Assembly: GCA_031432545.1 (NCBI GenBank)
Contig: JAVKGX010000001.1
Location: 132,411 to 196,410, forward strand
From: Armatimonadota bacterium
GTDB taxonomy: Bacteria; Sysuimicrobiota; Sysuimicrobiia; Sysuimicrobiales; Sysuimicrobiaceae
Direction of reading: 5' to 3'
DNA: 64,000 bases
Positions 7,259-17,215 of the stretch are shown here, one piece after another; the stretch's first letter is position 1, and each line of letters opens with the position of its first letter. A program made the translations under genes and the position numbers. The notes under the pieces were generated by a model. That model was not told the DNA's origin and did no database searches. It saw only the letters and a program-made list of their open reading frames with translations.

Positions 7259-8686
7259 ATGGACACGACGGCTGAAGACTTCCGACGGGACTGCGAACGG
7301 GTGGGCCGATGGATCGCCGACTACTTGCAAAGTAGCGAGCGCTACCCCGTGCTGGCACGCACGCGCCCTGGGGACGTCCGCCGTGCCTTGCCGCCGTCCG
7401 CCCCGGTCGATCCGGAGCCGTTCGAGGCGGTGTGGCGCGACTTCGAACGGGTGGTGTTGCCCGGGGTGACGCACTGGAACCACCCCGGTTTCTTCGCCTA
7501 CTTCGCGATCACCGGGTCGGGTCCGGGTGTCCTCGGCGAGATGCTGTCAGCGGCCCTCAACGTCAACGGGATGCTGTGGAAGACCTGCCCGGCCGCGACC
7601 GAACTGGAGGAGGTGACGCTGGACTGGTTGCGGCAGATGTTGGGGTTGCCGGCGATGTTCGGCATGATCCTGGACACTGCCTCGATGGCGACACTGGGTG
7701 CGATGGCGGCGGCACGCGAGTCGCTCGATCTGGACATCCGGCAGCGCGGCCTGTCCGGCCGGGCCGACGTTCCGCGCCTGCGGGTGTACGCCTCAGAACA
7801 GGCGCACTCGTCGGTCGACAAGGCCGCGATCGTGCTCGGCTTCGGACAGGAGGGGCTGCGCAAGATCCCCACCGACGACGCGTTCCGGATGCGCCCCGAC
7901 GCCCTGGCCGACGCGATCGAGCAGGATCTGCTTAACGGATGGCGCCCGGTCTGCGTGGTCGCCACCGTGGGGACGACCTCGACCACGAGCATCGACCCGG
8001 TGGCAGCGGTTGCGGACGTGTGCGCCCGCCACAACCTGTGGCTGCACGTCGACGCGGCGTACGGCGGAGCGGCCGGGATCGTCCCGGAGATGCGCGCGGT
8101 GCTGGACGGCTGTGACCGCGCGGACTCGTTCGTCGTCAACCCGCACAAGTGGCTGTTCGTGCCGGTGGACTGTACCGCGTTCTACACGCGCCGACCCGAG
8201 ATCCTGCGCCGCGCGTTCAGCCTGGTCCCCGACTACCTCCGCACCTTTGAGGACGACGTCACGAACTACATGGACTACGGCATCCAGCTGGGCAGGCGGT
8301 TCCGGGCTCTGAAGCTGTGGATGGTTCTGAGGATGTTCGGTGTCCGCGCGCTGCAGGAAGCGATCCGCCGCCACGTCGCGCTCGCACAGACCTTCGCCGC
8401 CTGGGTGGACGCTTCGGAGGAGTTCGAGCGCGTGGCCCCGGTGCCGTTCTCGACGGTGTGCTTCCGTTGGCGCCCTGGGGGCGTCTGCGACACCGAGGCC
8501 GACCGGCTGAACGAGGCGTTGATGGACGCCGTGAACGCCACCGGCCAAGCGTACCTGTCGCACACACGGTTGGGCGGTCGGTTCGTGCTGCGCCTGGCGG
8601 TCGGGCACCTGCGCACCGAGGAGCGCCACGTCGCGCGGTGCTGGGCGTTGCTGCGAGAGCACGCCCAGCGGCTCGGCCTCCGATAG
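7259..8686 (+). CDS. Group II pyridoxal-phosphate amino-acid decarboxylase
   Basis: This family (aromatic L-amino acid decarboxylase, tyrosine, tryptophan or glutamate decarboxylases) uses PLP to release CO2 from amino acids. The 475-residue length matches AADC. Visible landmarks are the substrate-loop Pro/His region (THWNHPGFFAYFA, about 78-90), the ring-stacking region with LHVDAAYGG (about 262-270), and the PLP-binding Lys in NPHKWLF at residue 297. The open frame extends upstream, but ATG 7259 has AGGAGGC 6 bases before it. Substrate cannot be assigned; an aromatic amino acid is the most likely guess. Confidence 0.85.
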   Translation: MDTTAEDFRRDCERVGRWIADYLQSSERYPVLARTRPGDVRRALPPSAPVDPEPFEAVWRDFERVVLPGVTHWNHPGFFAYFAITGSGPGVLGEMLSAALNVNGMLWKTCPAATELEEVTLDWLRQMLGLPAMFGMILDTASMATLGAMAAARESLDLDIRQRGLSGRADVPRLRVYASEQAHSSVDKAAIVLGFGQEGLRKIPTDDAFRMRPDALADAIEQDLLNGWRPVCVVATVGTTSTTSIDPVAAVADVCARHNLWLHVDAAYGGAAGIVPEMRAVLDGCDRADSFVVNPHKWLFVPVDCTAFYTRRPEILRRAFSLVPDYLRTFEDDVTNYMDYGIQLGRRFRALKLWMVLRMFGVRALQEAIRRHVALAQTFAAWVDASEEFERVAPVPFSTVCFRWRPGGVCDTEADRLNEALMDAVNATGQAYLSHTRLGGRFVLRLAVGHLRTEERHVARCWALLREHAQRLGLR

Positions 8687-8754
8687 TACCGGAGGGAAGG
8701 CCGGCCGGGACGCGGAAGTCTCAATGTGCTCATCGCCGAGGGGCGGAGGGAGCG

Positions 8755-9216
8755 TTGCACGAAGCGCTGTCGTACGTCCTCGCCGCTTCGCTGGCTGTGT
8801 TGGCGGCCTGTACGATCGTCCTCGCGCGCCGTACGGGGCGGTTGCAGCGCGCGCTGCAGGCGGCCGGCGCCCAGCCGGCGGCGGAGCATCTGGCCACCCA
8901 CCAGGCCGCACTGGAGGCGCTGCGCACGGATGTCGAGCGCATGCGGACGGCCGTGCAGGACCTGGCAGGCCAACTGGCCGGCAGCGTTCAGCGCGTCGGG
9001 GTCGTGCGGTTCGACGCGTTCGAAGACATCGGAGGACGGATCTCGTTCAGCCTGGCGCTGCTCGACGCCAGGGGGAACGGGGTCGTCCTCAGCGTACTGA
9101 ACGGGCGCGAGACCGCGCGGGCCTACGCCAAGGCCGTCCGCAACGGTACGTCTTCGCACCCGTTGTCCGAGGAGGAAAAGCAGGCAATCGCCGCGGCGAT
9201 GCGGATCGACGGGTAA
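8755..9216 (+). CDS. DUF4446 family membrane-anchored protein
   Basis: The 153-residue protein has one N-terminal membrane helix (about 3-20), a coiled-coil segment (about 25-75) and a C-terminal beta-rich domain. That domain has the family hallmark VGVVRFDAFEDIGG, then SFSLALLDARGNGVVLS and GRETARAYAKAV, ending with LSEEEKQAI. This pattern is DUF4446, common in Bacillota and usually encoded near parAB; its function is unknown. The start is TTG 8755 after GGAGGG. The much longer open frame upstream is a shadow of the decarboxylase gene. Confidence 0.8.
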   Translation: MHEALSYVLAASLAVLAACTIVLARRTGRLQRALQAAGAQPAAEHLATHQAALEALRTDVERMRTAVQDLAGQLAGSVQRVGVVRFDAFEDIGGRISFSLALLDARGNGVVLSVLNGRETARAYAKAVRNGTSSHPLSEEEKQAIAAAMRIDG

Positions 9217-9252
9217 CCCCGCAGACCGTTCGCGGCGCAGGAGCGGTGGGCC

Positions 9253-9918
9253 GTGTTCTCGGACCGGCGCCAGGCAGGCAGGGACCTCGCTGAGGCTGTG
9301 GTGCGTTCGGCGGGACAACTCAGCGGGAGTCTGGTGCTGGGCATTCCCCGCGGCGGGGTCGTCGTGGCGGACGAGGTGGCACGGCGCCTGGGCGCGGAGT
9401 TGGACATCACGGTGCCGCGCAAGCTCCGCGCGCCCGCCAACCCGGAACTGGCGATCGGTGCGGTGGCCGAGGACGGAGGCGTGCTGGTCGACGAGCGGAC
9501 CGTGGCGGCGCTGCGCGTGGACCCGGACTACCTCGCGCAGGAGACCGACTACCAGATGGCGGAGATCGAGCGCCGCCGGCGTGCGTACCGCGGCGACCGG
9601 CCCGCGCCAACACTCACCGGCCGGACCGTGGTCGTGGTGGACGACGGGATCGCCACGGGCTCGACGATGCTCGCCGCCCTGCGGTCGATCCGCGCCCGGG
9701 GCGCCGGTCGCGTGATCGCGGCGATCCCGGTGGCCCCGCCCGAGGGCGTGCGGCGGCTGAGCCAGGAGGGATTCGAAGTCGTCTGCGTGCACACCGATCC
9801 GATGTTCATGGCCGTGGGGCAGTTCTACGCCGATTTCTCCCAGGTCACCGACGAGGAGGTCCGCGCGATCCTCCGGGCGGCCTGGGAGCGCGAGCGGAGC
9901 CGATCGGATGTCCACTGA
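9253..9918 (+). CDS. Phosphoribosyltransferase-fold protein
   Basis: The 221-residue protein has the type I phosphoribosyltransferase fold. LVLGIPRGGVVVADEVA (about 28-44) is the typical beginning. VVVVDDGIATGSTM (about 126-139) is the PRPP-binding loop, with the two acidic residues followed by the T-G-S-T phosphate turn. Stand-alone proteins of this kind are annotated as putative PRTases without a known base substrate. The start is GTG with AGGAG upstream. It overlaps the following glycine-cleavage gene by 11 bases, which suggests co-expression with the gcv operon. Confidence 0.82.
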   Translation: MFSDRRQAGRDLAEAVVRSAGQLSGSLVLGIPRGGVVVADEVARRLGAELDITVPRKLRAPANPELAIGAVAEDGGVLVDERTVAALRVDPDYLAQETDYQMAEIERRRRAYRGDRPAPTLTGRTVVVVDDGIATGSTMLAALRSIRARGAGRVIAAIPVAPPEGVRRLSQEGFEVVCVHTDPMFMAVGQFYADFSQVTDEEVRAILRAAWERERSRSDVH

Positions 9919-11464
9919 GCCGACACTCGAAGATCTGCGGGCCGCCTACGAAGACTTCCGCGGCGTCGCGGCGGCCCTGCCCGACGATCTGTTCCAGCGG
10001 AAGATCCGCAACTGGACACCGCGCGACGTCGTCGCCCATCTCGTGGGCTGGAACCGGCACACGGTCACCGGTTGCGAGCAGATCCGCGCCGGCCAGCTCC
10101 CCTTCTATCTGCAAGATGCCGCGCACGACTTCGCCAACGTGAACGCGGAGTCGGTCCGCTGCTACGCCACTACCGACCGAAGGGTGCTGCTGGGCGAACT
10201 CGACGCGTCGATGCGCGAACTCGAAGACTACCTGCGGGGGCTGCCGGCGGGTGCATGGGACGCCGGCGTCGGAGGCGGCCACGGGACGGTCCGCAAGACG
10301 GTGCGGGCCTTGGCGCGCGACTACGTCTCACACGCCCGGCGCCTGGCGCAGTGGGCGCGAGAGCGCGGGGCCCACGTTCCCGAACGGTTGGAACGCACGC
10401 CGCTGTACGCGCGCCACGTAGCGCTGGGTGCGAGGATGACGGCGTTCGCCGGGTGGGAGATGCCGGTTCAGTACGGGGGCATCGTCGAAGAGCACCGGGC
10501 CGTGCGGGGGGGCGTGGGGATCTTCGACGTCTCGCACATGGGGGAGTTCTGGATCACGGGACCCGGAGCGCTGGAGACCATCGACCGGCTGCTGTGCAAC
10601 GATCCCAGGCGCCTGACCGACGGGCAAGCGATGTACTCGCCGATGTGCAACCCAGCCGGCGGGATCCTTGACGACCTGATCGTCTACCGGGTGAGCGCGG
10701 AGCGGTTCTTGATGGTGGTCAACGCCGCGCGGCACTGGCCCGATCTGGAATGGGTGCAGTCCCACGCCCAGAACTGTCGGGTCCACGACGCCACCTACAG
10801 GACCGCGCTGCTCGCCGTGCAGGGGCCCCTCGCCGAGCAGGTCCTGCAGCGCATGACCGGCATCGACTTGGCACAGATCCCCTACTACCACTTCATGCGG
10901 GGGGCCACGGTGGCGGGTGTGCGCGCGATCGTGTCGCGCACCGGGTACACGGGCGAAGACGGGTTCGAGATCTACACCGCCTGGGATGAGGCAGCAGTGG
11001 TCTGGGACGCTCTGGTGGAAGCCGGCGTGCAGCCATGCGGTTTGGGCGCGCGCGACACCCTGCGGTTGGAAGCAGGCTACCTGCTGTACGGGGCAGACAT
11101 GGACGAGGACACCACGCCCCTGGAAGCGGGGCTCGGGTGGACCGTGAGAGAGCCGGGGCGCGAGTTCATCGGCGCACAAGCCCTGCGGCGGCAGAAGGCG
11201 GAGGGGCTGCGCAAGAAGCTGTGCGGGCTGGTCGTGCGCGACCGCGCGATCGCGCGGCACGGCAGCCCGATCTTTCATGAAGGTGAGCGGGTGGGCGCCG
11301 TGACGAGCGGGTCATACGGTCCGTGGGTGGACAAAAACATCGCGCTGGGCTACGTCCCGCCGTCGGTCGCCCGACCCGGCACGGAGGTCCAGATCGAGAT
11401 CCGCGCCCGCCGCGTGGCCGGACAGATCACGAAGCTCCCCTTCTACAGGCGGCCGCGTACGTAG
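9908..11464 (+). CDS. gcvT: Glycine cleavage T protein with N-terminal DinB/ClbS-like domain
   Basis: The C-terminal part (about 160-518) is aminomethyltransferase GcvT, which moves the methylene group from lipoyl-GcvH to tetrahydrofolate and releases ammonia. Its hallmarks are TPLYARHVALGARM, FAGWEMPVQYGG, GIFDVSHMGE, GYTGEDGFEIY and GLGARDTLRLEAGYLLYG. Residues 1-150 look like the DinB/ClbS (DfsB) helical bundle, with NWTPRDVVAHLVGWNRH and a late SHARRL helix. The frame is uninterrupted. An internal TTG at 10388 could start a GcvT-only form but has no clear ribosome site. The GcvT part alone is of usual length, so this is a fusion. It is followed by gcvH, gcvPA and gcvPB. Confidence 0.9.
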   Translation: MSTEPTLEDLRAAYEDFRGVAAALPDDLFQRKIRNWTPRDVVAHLVGWNRHTVTGCEQIRAGQLPFYLQDAAHDFANVNAESVRCYATTDRRVLLGELDASMRELEDYLRGLPAGAWDAGVGGGHGTVRKTVRALARDYVSHARRLAQWARERGAHVPERLERTPLYARHVALGARMTAFAGWEMPVQYGGIVEEHRAVRGGVGIFDVSHMGEFWITGPGALETIDRLLCNDPRRLTDGQAMYSPMCNPAGGILDDLIVYRVSAERFLMVVNAARHWPDLEWVQSHAQNCRVHDATYRTALLAVQGPLAEQVLQRMTGIDLAQIPYYHFMRGATVAGVRAIVSRTGYTGEDGFEIYTAWDEAAVVWDALVEAGVQPCGLGARDTLRLEAGYLLYGADMDEDTTPLEAGLGWTVREPGREFIGAQALRRQKAEGLRKKLCGLVVRDRAIARHGSPIFHEGERVGAVTSGSYGPWVDKNIALGYVPPSVARPGTEVQIEIRARRVAGQITKLPFYRRPRT

Positions 11465-11534
11465 GGATAGTGGACCGGGTTGCTAGACTGGGGGAGAACG
11501 GCGGAACGGCAGGGGCTGTGCGAGGAGGGAGGCC

Positions 11535-11915
11535 GTGTATCCGACGGATTATCGCTACAGCACCGAGCACGAGTGGGCGAAGGTCGAAGACGGAAGGGTG
11601 CGCGTCGGCATCACGAAGTTCGCTGCCGACCGCCTCAGCGACATCGTCTACGTTGAGCTCCCCCCGGTGGGCACGGAGGTCTCCTTCATGCAGCCGTTCG
11701 GCGTCGTCGAGTCCGTGAAGGCTGCGTCGGACCTGTACGCACCGGTATCGGGGAAGGTCGTTGAGGTGAACGATGCGCTGAAGGAGCGGCCGGAGATTGT
11801 GGGCACGGACCCGCACGGCGAGGGATGGATGATCGTCGTCGAACCGTCGGACCCGTCGGAGCTGGAGAAGCTGATGGACGCGGCCGCCTACCAGAAGCAC
11901 ATCGGGGAAGGATAA
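11535..11915 (+). CDS. gcvH: Glycine cleavage system H protein
   Basis: GcvH carries the lipoyl arm that shuttles the aminomethyl group between the P and T proteins. The 126-residue protein has the typical start (YRYSTEHEWAKVEDG) and the lipoylation site ESVKAASD with Lys at residue 62, followed by APVSGKVVEVND. The GTG start follows GAGGAGGGAGG. It lies 70 bases after gcvT and 13 bases before gcvPA. Confidence 0.97.
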   Translation: MYPTDYRYSTEHEWAKVEDGRVRVGITKFAADRLSDIVYVELPPVGTEVSFMQPFGVVESVKAASDLYAPVSGKVVEVNDALKERPEIVGTDPHGEGWMIVVEPSDPSELEKLMDAAAYQKHIGEG

Positions 11916-11928
11916 CGGCAGAGGGGCG

Positions 11929-13308
11929 ATGCGCTACATTCCGACCACCCCTGAACAGCGCGAGCACATGTTGCGCACGATCGGTGTCGAAACGATCGAG
12001 GAGCTGTTCACCGACATTCCCGCCGAGGTGCGGCTGGACCGCCCGCTCGCGCTGCGCCCCGCGCTGAGCGATCCGGAGGTGCTGACGGCGCTGCGGGCAC
12101 TGGCCGAGCGCAACGGCCATGCGGACCGTCTCGTGTGCTTCCTGGGCGCTGGCGCGTACGATCACTTCGTACCGCCCGCGGTGTGGCAGCTGGCGGGAAG
12201 GGGGGAGTTCCTCACCGCGTACACGCCCTACCAGGCCGAGTTGATGCAGGGCGAACTGCAGGCGGCCTACGAGTACCAGACGATGGTCTGCGAACTGCTG
12301 GCGATGGACGTCGCGAACGCGTCCATGTACGATGGCGCCTCGGCGCTGGCGGAGGCGGCGGTGATGGCACGCGATCTGGCGCGGCGCGATCGGGTCGTCG
12401 TCAGCCGCGCCGTGCATCCCGAATACCGGAAGGTGTTGCGGACGTACACGGAGCCTTTGGGCATCAGGATCGACGAGATCGGACACACCCGGGGGGTCAC
12501 CACGACCGAAGACGTGCGCCGCGCGCTGGACACCGCCGCAGCGGCGGTGATCGTGCAGCACCCGAACTTCTTCGGGTGCCTGGAGGACGTGCAGGCGATG
12601 GGCGAGGCGGCGCACAGCGTGGGCGCGCTGCTGATCGTCGCCACGGCGGACCCGCTGGCGTTCGGGCTGCTGCGTCCGCCCGGCGCGCTGGGCGCAGACA
12701 TCGTGGCGGCGGAGGGCCAGCCGCTGGGCAACCACCTGAACTTCGGCGGGCCGTACCTGGGGATCATCGCGACCCGGCGGGAGTTCGTCCGCCGCATGCC
12801 TGGGCGTCTGGTCGGCGCGACGACCGACGCGGACGGCAGGCGCGGGTTCGTGCTCACGCTGCAGACCCGCGAGCAGCACATCCGGCGGGAGCGGGCCACG
12901 AGCAACATCTGCACGAACGAGGCCCTGAATGCGCTGGCCGCCGCCATCTACCTGAGCCTGATGGGACCGGACGGGGTGCGGAGGGTCGCGGAGTCGTGCG
13001 CGCGCAAGGCCCACTACCTGCGCCGTCGGATCGCGGCGCTGGACGGATTCGCGATCGCCTTCCAGGCGCCTACGTTCCACGAGTTCGTGGTTCGCACGCC
13101 GCGGCCAGCCGACACGGTCGCGCGCGCCCTCCTCCGCGAGGGGTTCTTGGGCGGGCTGCCGCTGGGGAGCCTATATCGCGGCATGCGCAATCACCTACTG
13201 GTCAGCGTCACGGAGTCGCGGACGCGGGAGGAGATGGACCGCTTCGTCGACGCACTGGGACGCGTGGGCGCACGCCGACGCCGACAGGCCGTGGTGACGG
13301 TGCGGTGA
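11929..13308 (+). CDS. gcvPA: Glycine dehydrogenase (decarboxylating) subunit 1
   Basis: In organisms with a split P protein, GcvPA and GcvPB form the PLP enzyme that decarboxylates glycine onto lipoyl-GcvH. The 459-residue subunit starts with the family signature [14 protein letters not shown] and contains [43 protein letters not shown] and [10 protein letters not shown]. It lacks the PLP Lys, which lies in subunit 2. The ATG has AGAGGGGCG upstream. gcvPB follows after 10 bases. Confidence 0.96.
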   Translation: MRYIPTTPEQREHMLRTIGVETIEELFTDIPAEVRLDRPLALRPALSDPEVLTALRALAERNGHADRLVCFLGAGAYDHFVPPAVWQLAGRGEFLTAYTPYQAELMQGELQAAYEYQTMVCELLAMDVANASMYDGASALAEAAVMARDLARRDRVVVSRAVHPEYRKVLRTYTEPLGIRIDEIGHTRGVTTTEDVRRALDTAAAAVIVQHPNFFGCLEDVQAMGEAAHSVGALLIVATADPLAFGLLRPPGALGADIVAAEGQPLGNHLNFGGPYLGIIATRREFVRRMPGRLVGATTDADGRRGFVLTLQTREQHIRRERATSNICTNEALNALAAAIYLSLMGPDGVRRVAESCARKAHYLRRRIAALDGFAIAFQAPTFHEFVVRTPRPADTVARALLREGFLGGLPLGSLYRGMRNHLLVSVTESRTREEMDRFVDALGRVGARRRRQAVVTVR

Positions 13309-13318
13309 GCGCCCGGGG

Positions 13319-14812
13319 ATGCCCATGCCGGACGCCACTGACTTCCCTCTGATCTTCGAGCTGAGCACGCCGGGCCGCCGGGCGCACGGGGTCCCCGAGC
13401 CCGACGTACCGGAGGTGCCGCTGGGCGACATCCTGCCCGAGGTGGAACTCCGCGCGACCCCACCGGCGCTGCCCGAGGTGAACGAACTGGACGTGGTCCG
13501 CCACTACACGCGCCTTGCGCACCGCAACTTCTCGATCGACGAGGGGTTCTACCCGCTGGGTTCGTGCACGATGAAGTACAACCCAAAGCTCCACGAGGAA
13601 GTGGCCCGCCTGCCGGGCTTCGCGCGTCTGCATCCATATGCGCCGGACGAGTGCGTCCAGGGAGCGCTGCAGCTGCTGTGGGAACTCGAGGAGGCGCTCG
13701 CCGAGATCAGCGGCATGGATCGAGTCACCTTTCAGCCGGCTGCGGGCGCGCACGGCGAGCTCGCTGGGTTGCTGATGATCCGGGCGTACTTCGCGTCGCG
13801 CGGCGAGCGGCGCACCCGGGTGATCGTCCCCGACTCCGCCCACGGGACCAACCCCGCGACCGCCGCGATGGCCGGTTACCAAGTGGTGACCGTTCGCTCC
13901 GACGCGCGCGGCAACATGGACGTGGGAGCGCTGCGGGAGGCGATGGACGAGTCGGTCGCGGCGATCATGCTCACCAACCCCAACACGCTGGGTCTGTTCG
14001 AGGAGCAGGTGCAGGCCCTGTCGGAGATCGCCCACGCCGCCGGCGCCCAGATGTATCTGGACGGTGCCAACTTCAACGCGATGCTCGGGATCACCCGGCC
14101 CGGCGACCAGGGCTTCGACGTGATGCACATGAACCTGCACAAGACCTTCTCGACCCCGCACGGCGGGGGTGGCCCGGGGGCCGGCGCGGTGGGCGTGAGA
14201 AAGCACCTGGAGCCCTTCCTTCCGGTGCCGGGCGTGGCGCGCGAGGGTGACCGGTACGTGTGGGACTACAACCGCCCTCACACCATCGGCAAGATCCGCG
14301 CGTTCTGGGGGAACTTCGCAAACCTGGTGCGGGCGTATGCGTATGTCCGCACGCTGGGCGGGGCGGGGCTCCGGGCGGTCGCCGAGCACGCGGTCCTGCA
14401 CGCGAACTACCTGCGCTGCCGCCTGGAGCCGTACTTCGACATGCCCTACGACCGCGTTTGCAAGCACGAGTTCGTGGCGTCGGGCGCACGGCAGAAGAAG
14501 CGGAACGGGATCACGACGAAGGACATCGCCAAGCGGCTGCTGGATTACGGCTTTCACGCGCCGACGATCTACTTCCCGCTGATCGTGGACGAGGCGATCA
14601 TGATCGAGCCCACGGAGACCGAGAGCCTCCAGACAATGGATGCGTTCGCCGAAGCGATGATCGCGATCGACCGAGAAGCGCAGGAGGACCCGGAGTTGGT
14701 CAGGACGGCGCCGCACACGACTCCCGTCCGGCGGCTCGACGAGGTGCGCGCCGCCCGCGAGCTCAACCTGCGCTGGCAGCCACCGACGTTTTCCCCGACG
14801 GAGCGCCGCTGA
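13319..14812 (+). CDS. gcvPB: Glycine dehydrogenase (decarboxylating) subunit 2
   Basis: This is the PLP-binding half of the split P protein. The 497-residue protein shows the family landmarks [35 protein letters not shown] and [13 protein letters not shown]. The PLP Lys lies in [16 protein letters not shown] (residue 275). The N-terminal [13 protein letters not shown] segment is also typical. Two ATGs six bases apart (13319, 13325) are both possible. With gcvT, gcvH and gcvPA it gives a full glycine cleavage pathway apart from the shared L protein, which is not in the window. Confidence 0.96.
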   Translation: MPMPDATDFPLIFELSTPGRRAHGVPEPDVPEVPLGDILPEVELRATPPALPEVNELDVVRHYTRLAHRNFSIDEGFYPLGSCTMKYNPKLHEEVARLPGFARLHPYAPDECVQGALQLLWELEEALAEISGMDRVTFQPAAGAHGELAGLLMIRAYFASRGERRTRVIVPDSAHGTNPATAAMAGYQVVTVRSDARGNMDVGALREAMDESVAAIMLTNPNTLGLFEEQVQALSEIAHAAGAQMYLDGANFNAMLGITRPGDQGFDVMHMNLHKTFSTPHGGGGPGAGAVGVRKHLEPFLPVPGVAREGDRYVWDYNRPHTIGKIRAFWGNFANLVRAYAYVRTLGGAGLRAVAEHAVLHANYLRCRLEPYFDMPYDRVCKHEFVASGARQKKRNGITTKDIAKRLLDYGFHAPTIYFPLIVDEAIMIEPTETESLQTMDAFAEAMIAIDREAQEDPELVRTAPHTTPVRRLDEVRAARELNLRWQPPTFSPTERR

Positions 14813-14959
14813 GGAGGGGTGGCGAACGCCTGTGCTCGGAGGGGGGAACCGCCGGGTTCGCCGCTGCGTTGCACGCGGAGGACCAGCGCACGATCTTAGC
14901 GTCACGACGCCTCGGGGCACGTCCAGCAGAGGCAGTCGACTTCGGGAGGTGGGCATCGG

Positions 14960-16666
14960 GTGATTCCCGGAGGCGTTTCGGTGCGGGGCCAGCCGCTGCC
15001 GTCCCTGCGGGCCGGCGTCCTCGCGGTCATCCTGCTCGCGATGCTCCCGGTTGCTGGCCTGCTCCTCCATACGGCCTCGCGCCAGCGCGACGCGGAACGT
15101 GCCCGTGTGCAGGGCGACGCACAGCGGCTCGCCCGCGCGGTCGCCGCGACCCAGGACCGGTTGATCCGGGAGACCCGGCAGCTGTTGGTGATGCTGTCGC
15201 AGATCGACAGCGTGCGGGAACCCGACGCCGCCCGCTGCGGCGATCGCTTCGTGCGCACGGTGGCGAACAATCCGCTGTATGCGAACCTCGGCGTGCTCGA
15301 CGTCGCGGGGCGGGCCGTGTGCGCAGCGGTGGCGGTCGACGACCGCATCGGCCAGCACGTTCCGCTGAGCGCGGTGCTGACCGAGCGCCGGTTCATCGTC
15401 GGCGCATACGCGGTGGCCGCGGATGGTAGGCCGGTGCTGTACCTGGCGGCTCCCGTCCTCGACAGGGGACGCATCAGGGCGATCGTCTATGCGGCGCTGG
15501 ACGTGGCACGGCTGAACGACCTAATCGGTGACTTCGAGATGCCCGCCGGCGCGCTGCTGGCCGTGACCGACCGGCTCGGGACGATCATAGCTCGCCGGCC
15601 GAACCCTCAGCCCTGGTTGGGCAGGCGTTTGCCGGAGCCGGCGCTGCTGTCGGAGATGGCCGATCGACCGGACGGAACGGCGGAGATCACGGGGCCGGAC
15701 GGGGTGCGGCGCCTGTACGGCTTTACGGCGACCGACGGCGTCGCCGAGGGGCTCCGTGTCGTCGTCGGCATCCATTCCGACGCCGCTTTGGCGGAGATCA
15801 ACGAGGGCTTGCGGCGTAACCTCCTTGGCCTGCTGGGGGTCAGCGTCTTGGCCATCGTGGCGGCATGGGCCGGAGGCAGCATCCTGGTGATGCGGCCGGT
15901 GCGCGAACTGCTGCGTGTCGTCACGCGCCAGCGCGACGGCGTCACCGGGATCCGCGCGAGCGGGTCGTACCCGCGAGGCGAGATCGGAGAACTGGCGCGG
16001 GCGTTCGACGAGATGGCATCCTCGCTGGCGGACCGCGAGCAGCGGTTGCGCGCCCTACTGGCGGACGTGCAGCGCTCGCACGCGGAGGTCGCGCAGGTCT
16101 ACGAGACGACCCTGGAAGGATGGTCGCGTGCCCTGGACCTGCGGGACCGCGAAACCGAAGGCCACACGCTGCGGGTGACCGAGATGACCGTCCGACTGGC
16201 GCGGGCCGTGGGCATGCGCGACGACGAGATCGTGCACGTGCGCCGAGGCGCGCTGCTGCACGACATCGGCAAGATCGGCGTGCCAGACCGCATCCTCCTC
16301 AAGGCCGCTCCGCTGACGGACGAGGAGTGGGAGGTCATGCGCCGCCACCCCGTGTACGCGTACGAGATGCTGTCGCCCATCGCCCACCTGCGTCCGGCGC
16401 TGGACATCCCCTACGCCCACCACGAGCGGTGGGACGGCACGGGATATCCGGGGGGCCTGAGGGGTCCGCAGATCCCCTTGGCCGCCCGTGTGTTCGCCGT
16501 GGTCGACGTGTGGGATGCGCTGCGTTCGGATCGCCCCTACCGTCGCGCGTGGAGCGATGAGATGGCGCGGGCGTACATCGCCCAGCAGGCGGGACGTCAG
16601 TTCGATCCGGAAGTGGTCCGCGTGTTCCTGAACGAGGTGTTGCCGACCGCCTCGGCCGCGGGTTGA
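14960..16666 (+). CDS. Membrane sensor with HAMP and HD-GYP phosphodiesterase domains
   Basis: HD-GYP domains hydrolyse cyclic di-GMP. The protein (568 residues) has an N-terminal membrane helix (about 18-38), a large extracytoplasmic sensor region resembling a double Cache domain (about 45-290), a second helix (about 295-318) and a HAMP linker (about 320-375). The HD-GYP domain has LLHDIGKIGVPDR (HD at 434-435) and HHERWDGTGYPGGL (about 487-500). The catalytic residues appear complete. GTG 14960 is used; GTG 14981, also with GGAGG at good spacing, is equally likely and would shorten it by 7 residues. It opposes the diguanylate cyclase at 5928-7178 functionally. Confidence 0.87.
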   Translation: MIPGGVSVRGQPLPSLRAGVLAVILLAMLPVAGLLLHTASRQRDAERARVQGDAQRLARAVAATQDRLIRETRQLLVMLSQIDSVREPDAARCGDRFVRTVANNPLYANLGVLDVAGRAVCAAVAVDDRIGQHVPLSAVLTERRFIVGAYAVAADGRPVLYLAAPVLDRGRIRAIVYAALDVARLNDLIGDFEMPAGALLAVTDRLGTIIARRPNPQPWLGRRLPEPALLSEMADRPDGTAEITGPDGVRRLYGFTATDGVAEGLRVVVGIHSDAALAEINEGLRRNLLGLLGVSVLAIVAAWAGGSILVMRPVRELLRVVTRQRDGVTGIRASGSYPRGEIGELARAFDEMASSLADREQRLRALLADVQRSHAEVAQVYETTLEGWSRALDLRDRETEGHTLRVTEMTVRLARAVGMRDDEIVHVRRGALLHDIGKIGVPDRILLKAAPLTDEEWEVMRRHPVYAYEMLSPIAHLRPALDIPYAHHERWDGTGYPGGLRGPQIPLAARVFAVVDVWDALRSDRPYRRAWSDEMARAYIAQQAGRQFDPEVVRVFLNEVLPTASAAG

Positions 16667-16678
16667 CGCGGCGATCCC

Positions 16679-17149
16679 CTATTTGGAGTGCTTGTCGGCG
16701 ACCTTGGTGGCGCCGTAGGCGTCGGGCTTGGTCTTGGCGGCGTAGCCCGATCCGGTCACCATGCCCACGACCTCGCGGATGATGCTCTTGGTCTCCCCGC
16801 GGTCGCCGACGTCCAGGTGGATCTCGATCGGCAGCAGGGAGTGGCCGTTGCGCGCGAGTTCGCCGGAGATCCGCGACGCCACCTCGAGGCTGAGCGACGT
16901 CTCGTACAGGATGCGCTGCCTGAGGCTCTCCATCTTCCGGTTGAACTGCTTCCGGTAGAAGTAGCGTCCGCCGTGCCCGACCCTGTGGATCACGATCGCT
17001 GTGACGAAGCAGGTGCGGTCTCCGAGCAGCGAGTCGGTGCCGATGATGAGGTTGTACTGGTGCTGCGGCTCCTCGGCGACGAACTCGACGAGGTGCTGAA
17101 ACATACGCTCGAACGACACCCGACCGTACGTCGGGCTCGTGTACTCCAT
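16679..17149 (-). CDS. YkuK-like ribonuclease H-fold protein (DUF458)
   Basis: The 156-residue protein has the DUF458/YkuK pattern: N-terminal SPTYGRVSFERMFQHLVEFV, then a short strand with an acidic residue (NLIIGTDSL), and a later IEIHLDVGDRGETKSIIREVVGMV. This resembles an RNase H-like fold with Asp residues in the usual places. Bacillus YkuK is the named relative; its cellular role is not established. The ATG has GAGGGG 4 bases upstream. It lies downstream of recR on the same strand, 66 bases away. Confidence 0.75.
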   Translation of the reverse strand: MEYTSPTYGRVSFERMFQHLVEFVAEEPQHQYNLIIGTDSLLGDRTCFVTAIVIHRVGHGGRYFYRKQFNRKMESLRQRILYETSLSLEVASRISGELARNGHSLLPIEIHLDVGDRGETKSIIREVVGMVTGSGYAAKTKPDAYGATKVADKHSK

Positions 17150-17215
17150 CCCCTCACCTGCGTTGCCGCCCGCGCGGTGGCCCAGCCTGAGTATATGGCG
17201 GCCCCTGCAGGCTGG

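Noticed and set aside
5269-7266. 665-residue minus-strand open frame
   Set aside because: Shadow of the HD and GGDEF genes in another frame, with low-complexity translation.
9253-11534. Glycine riboswitch for the gcv operon
   Set aside because: There is no leader of suitable length; gcvT overlaps the upstream phosphoribosyltransferase gene.
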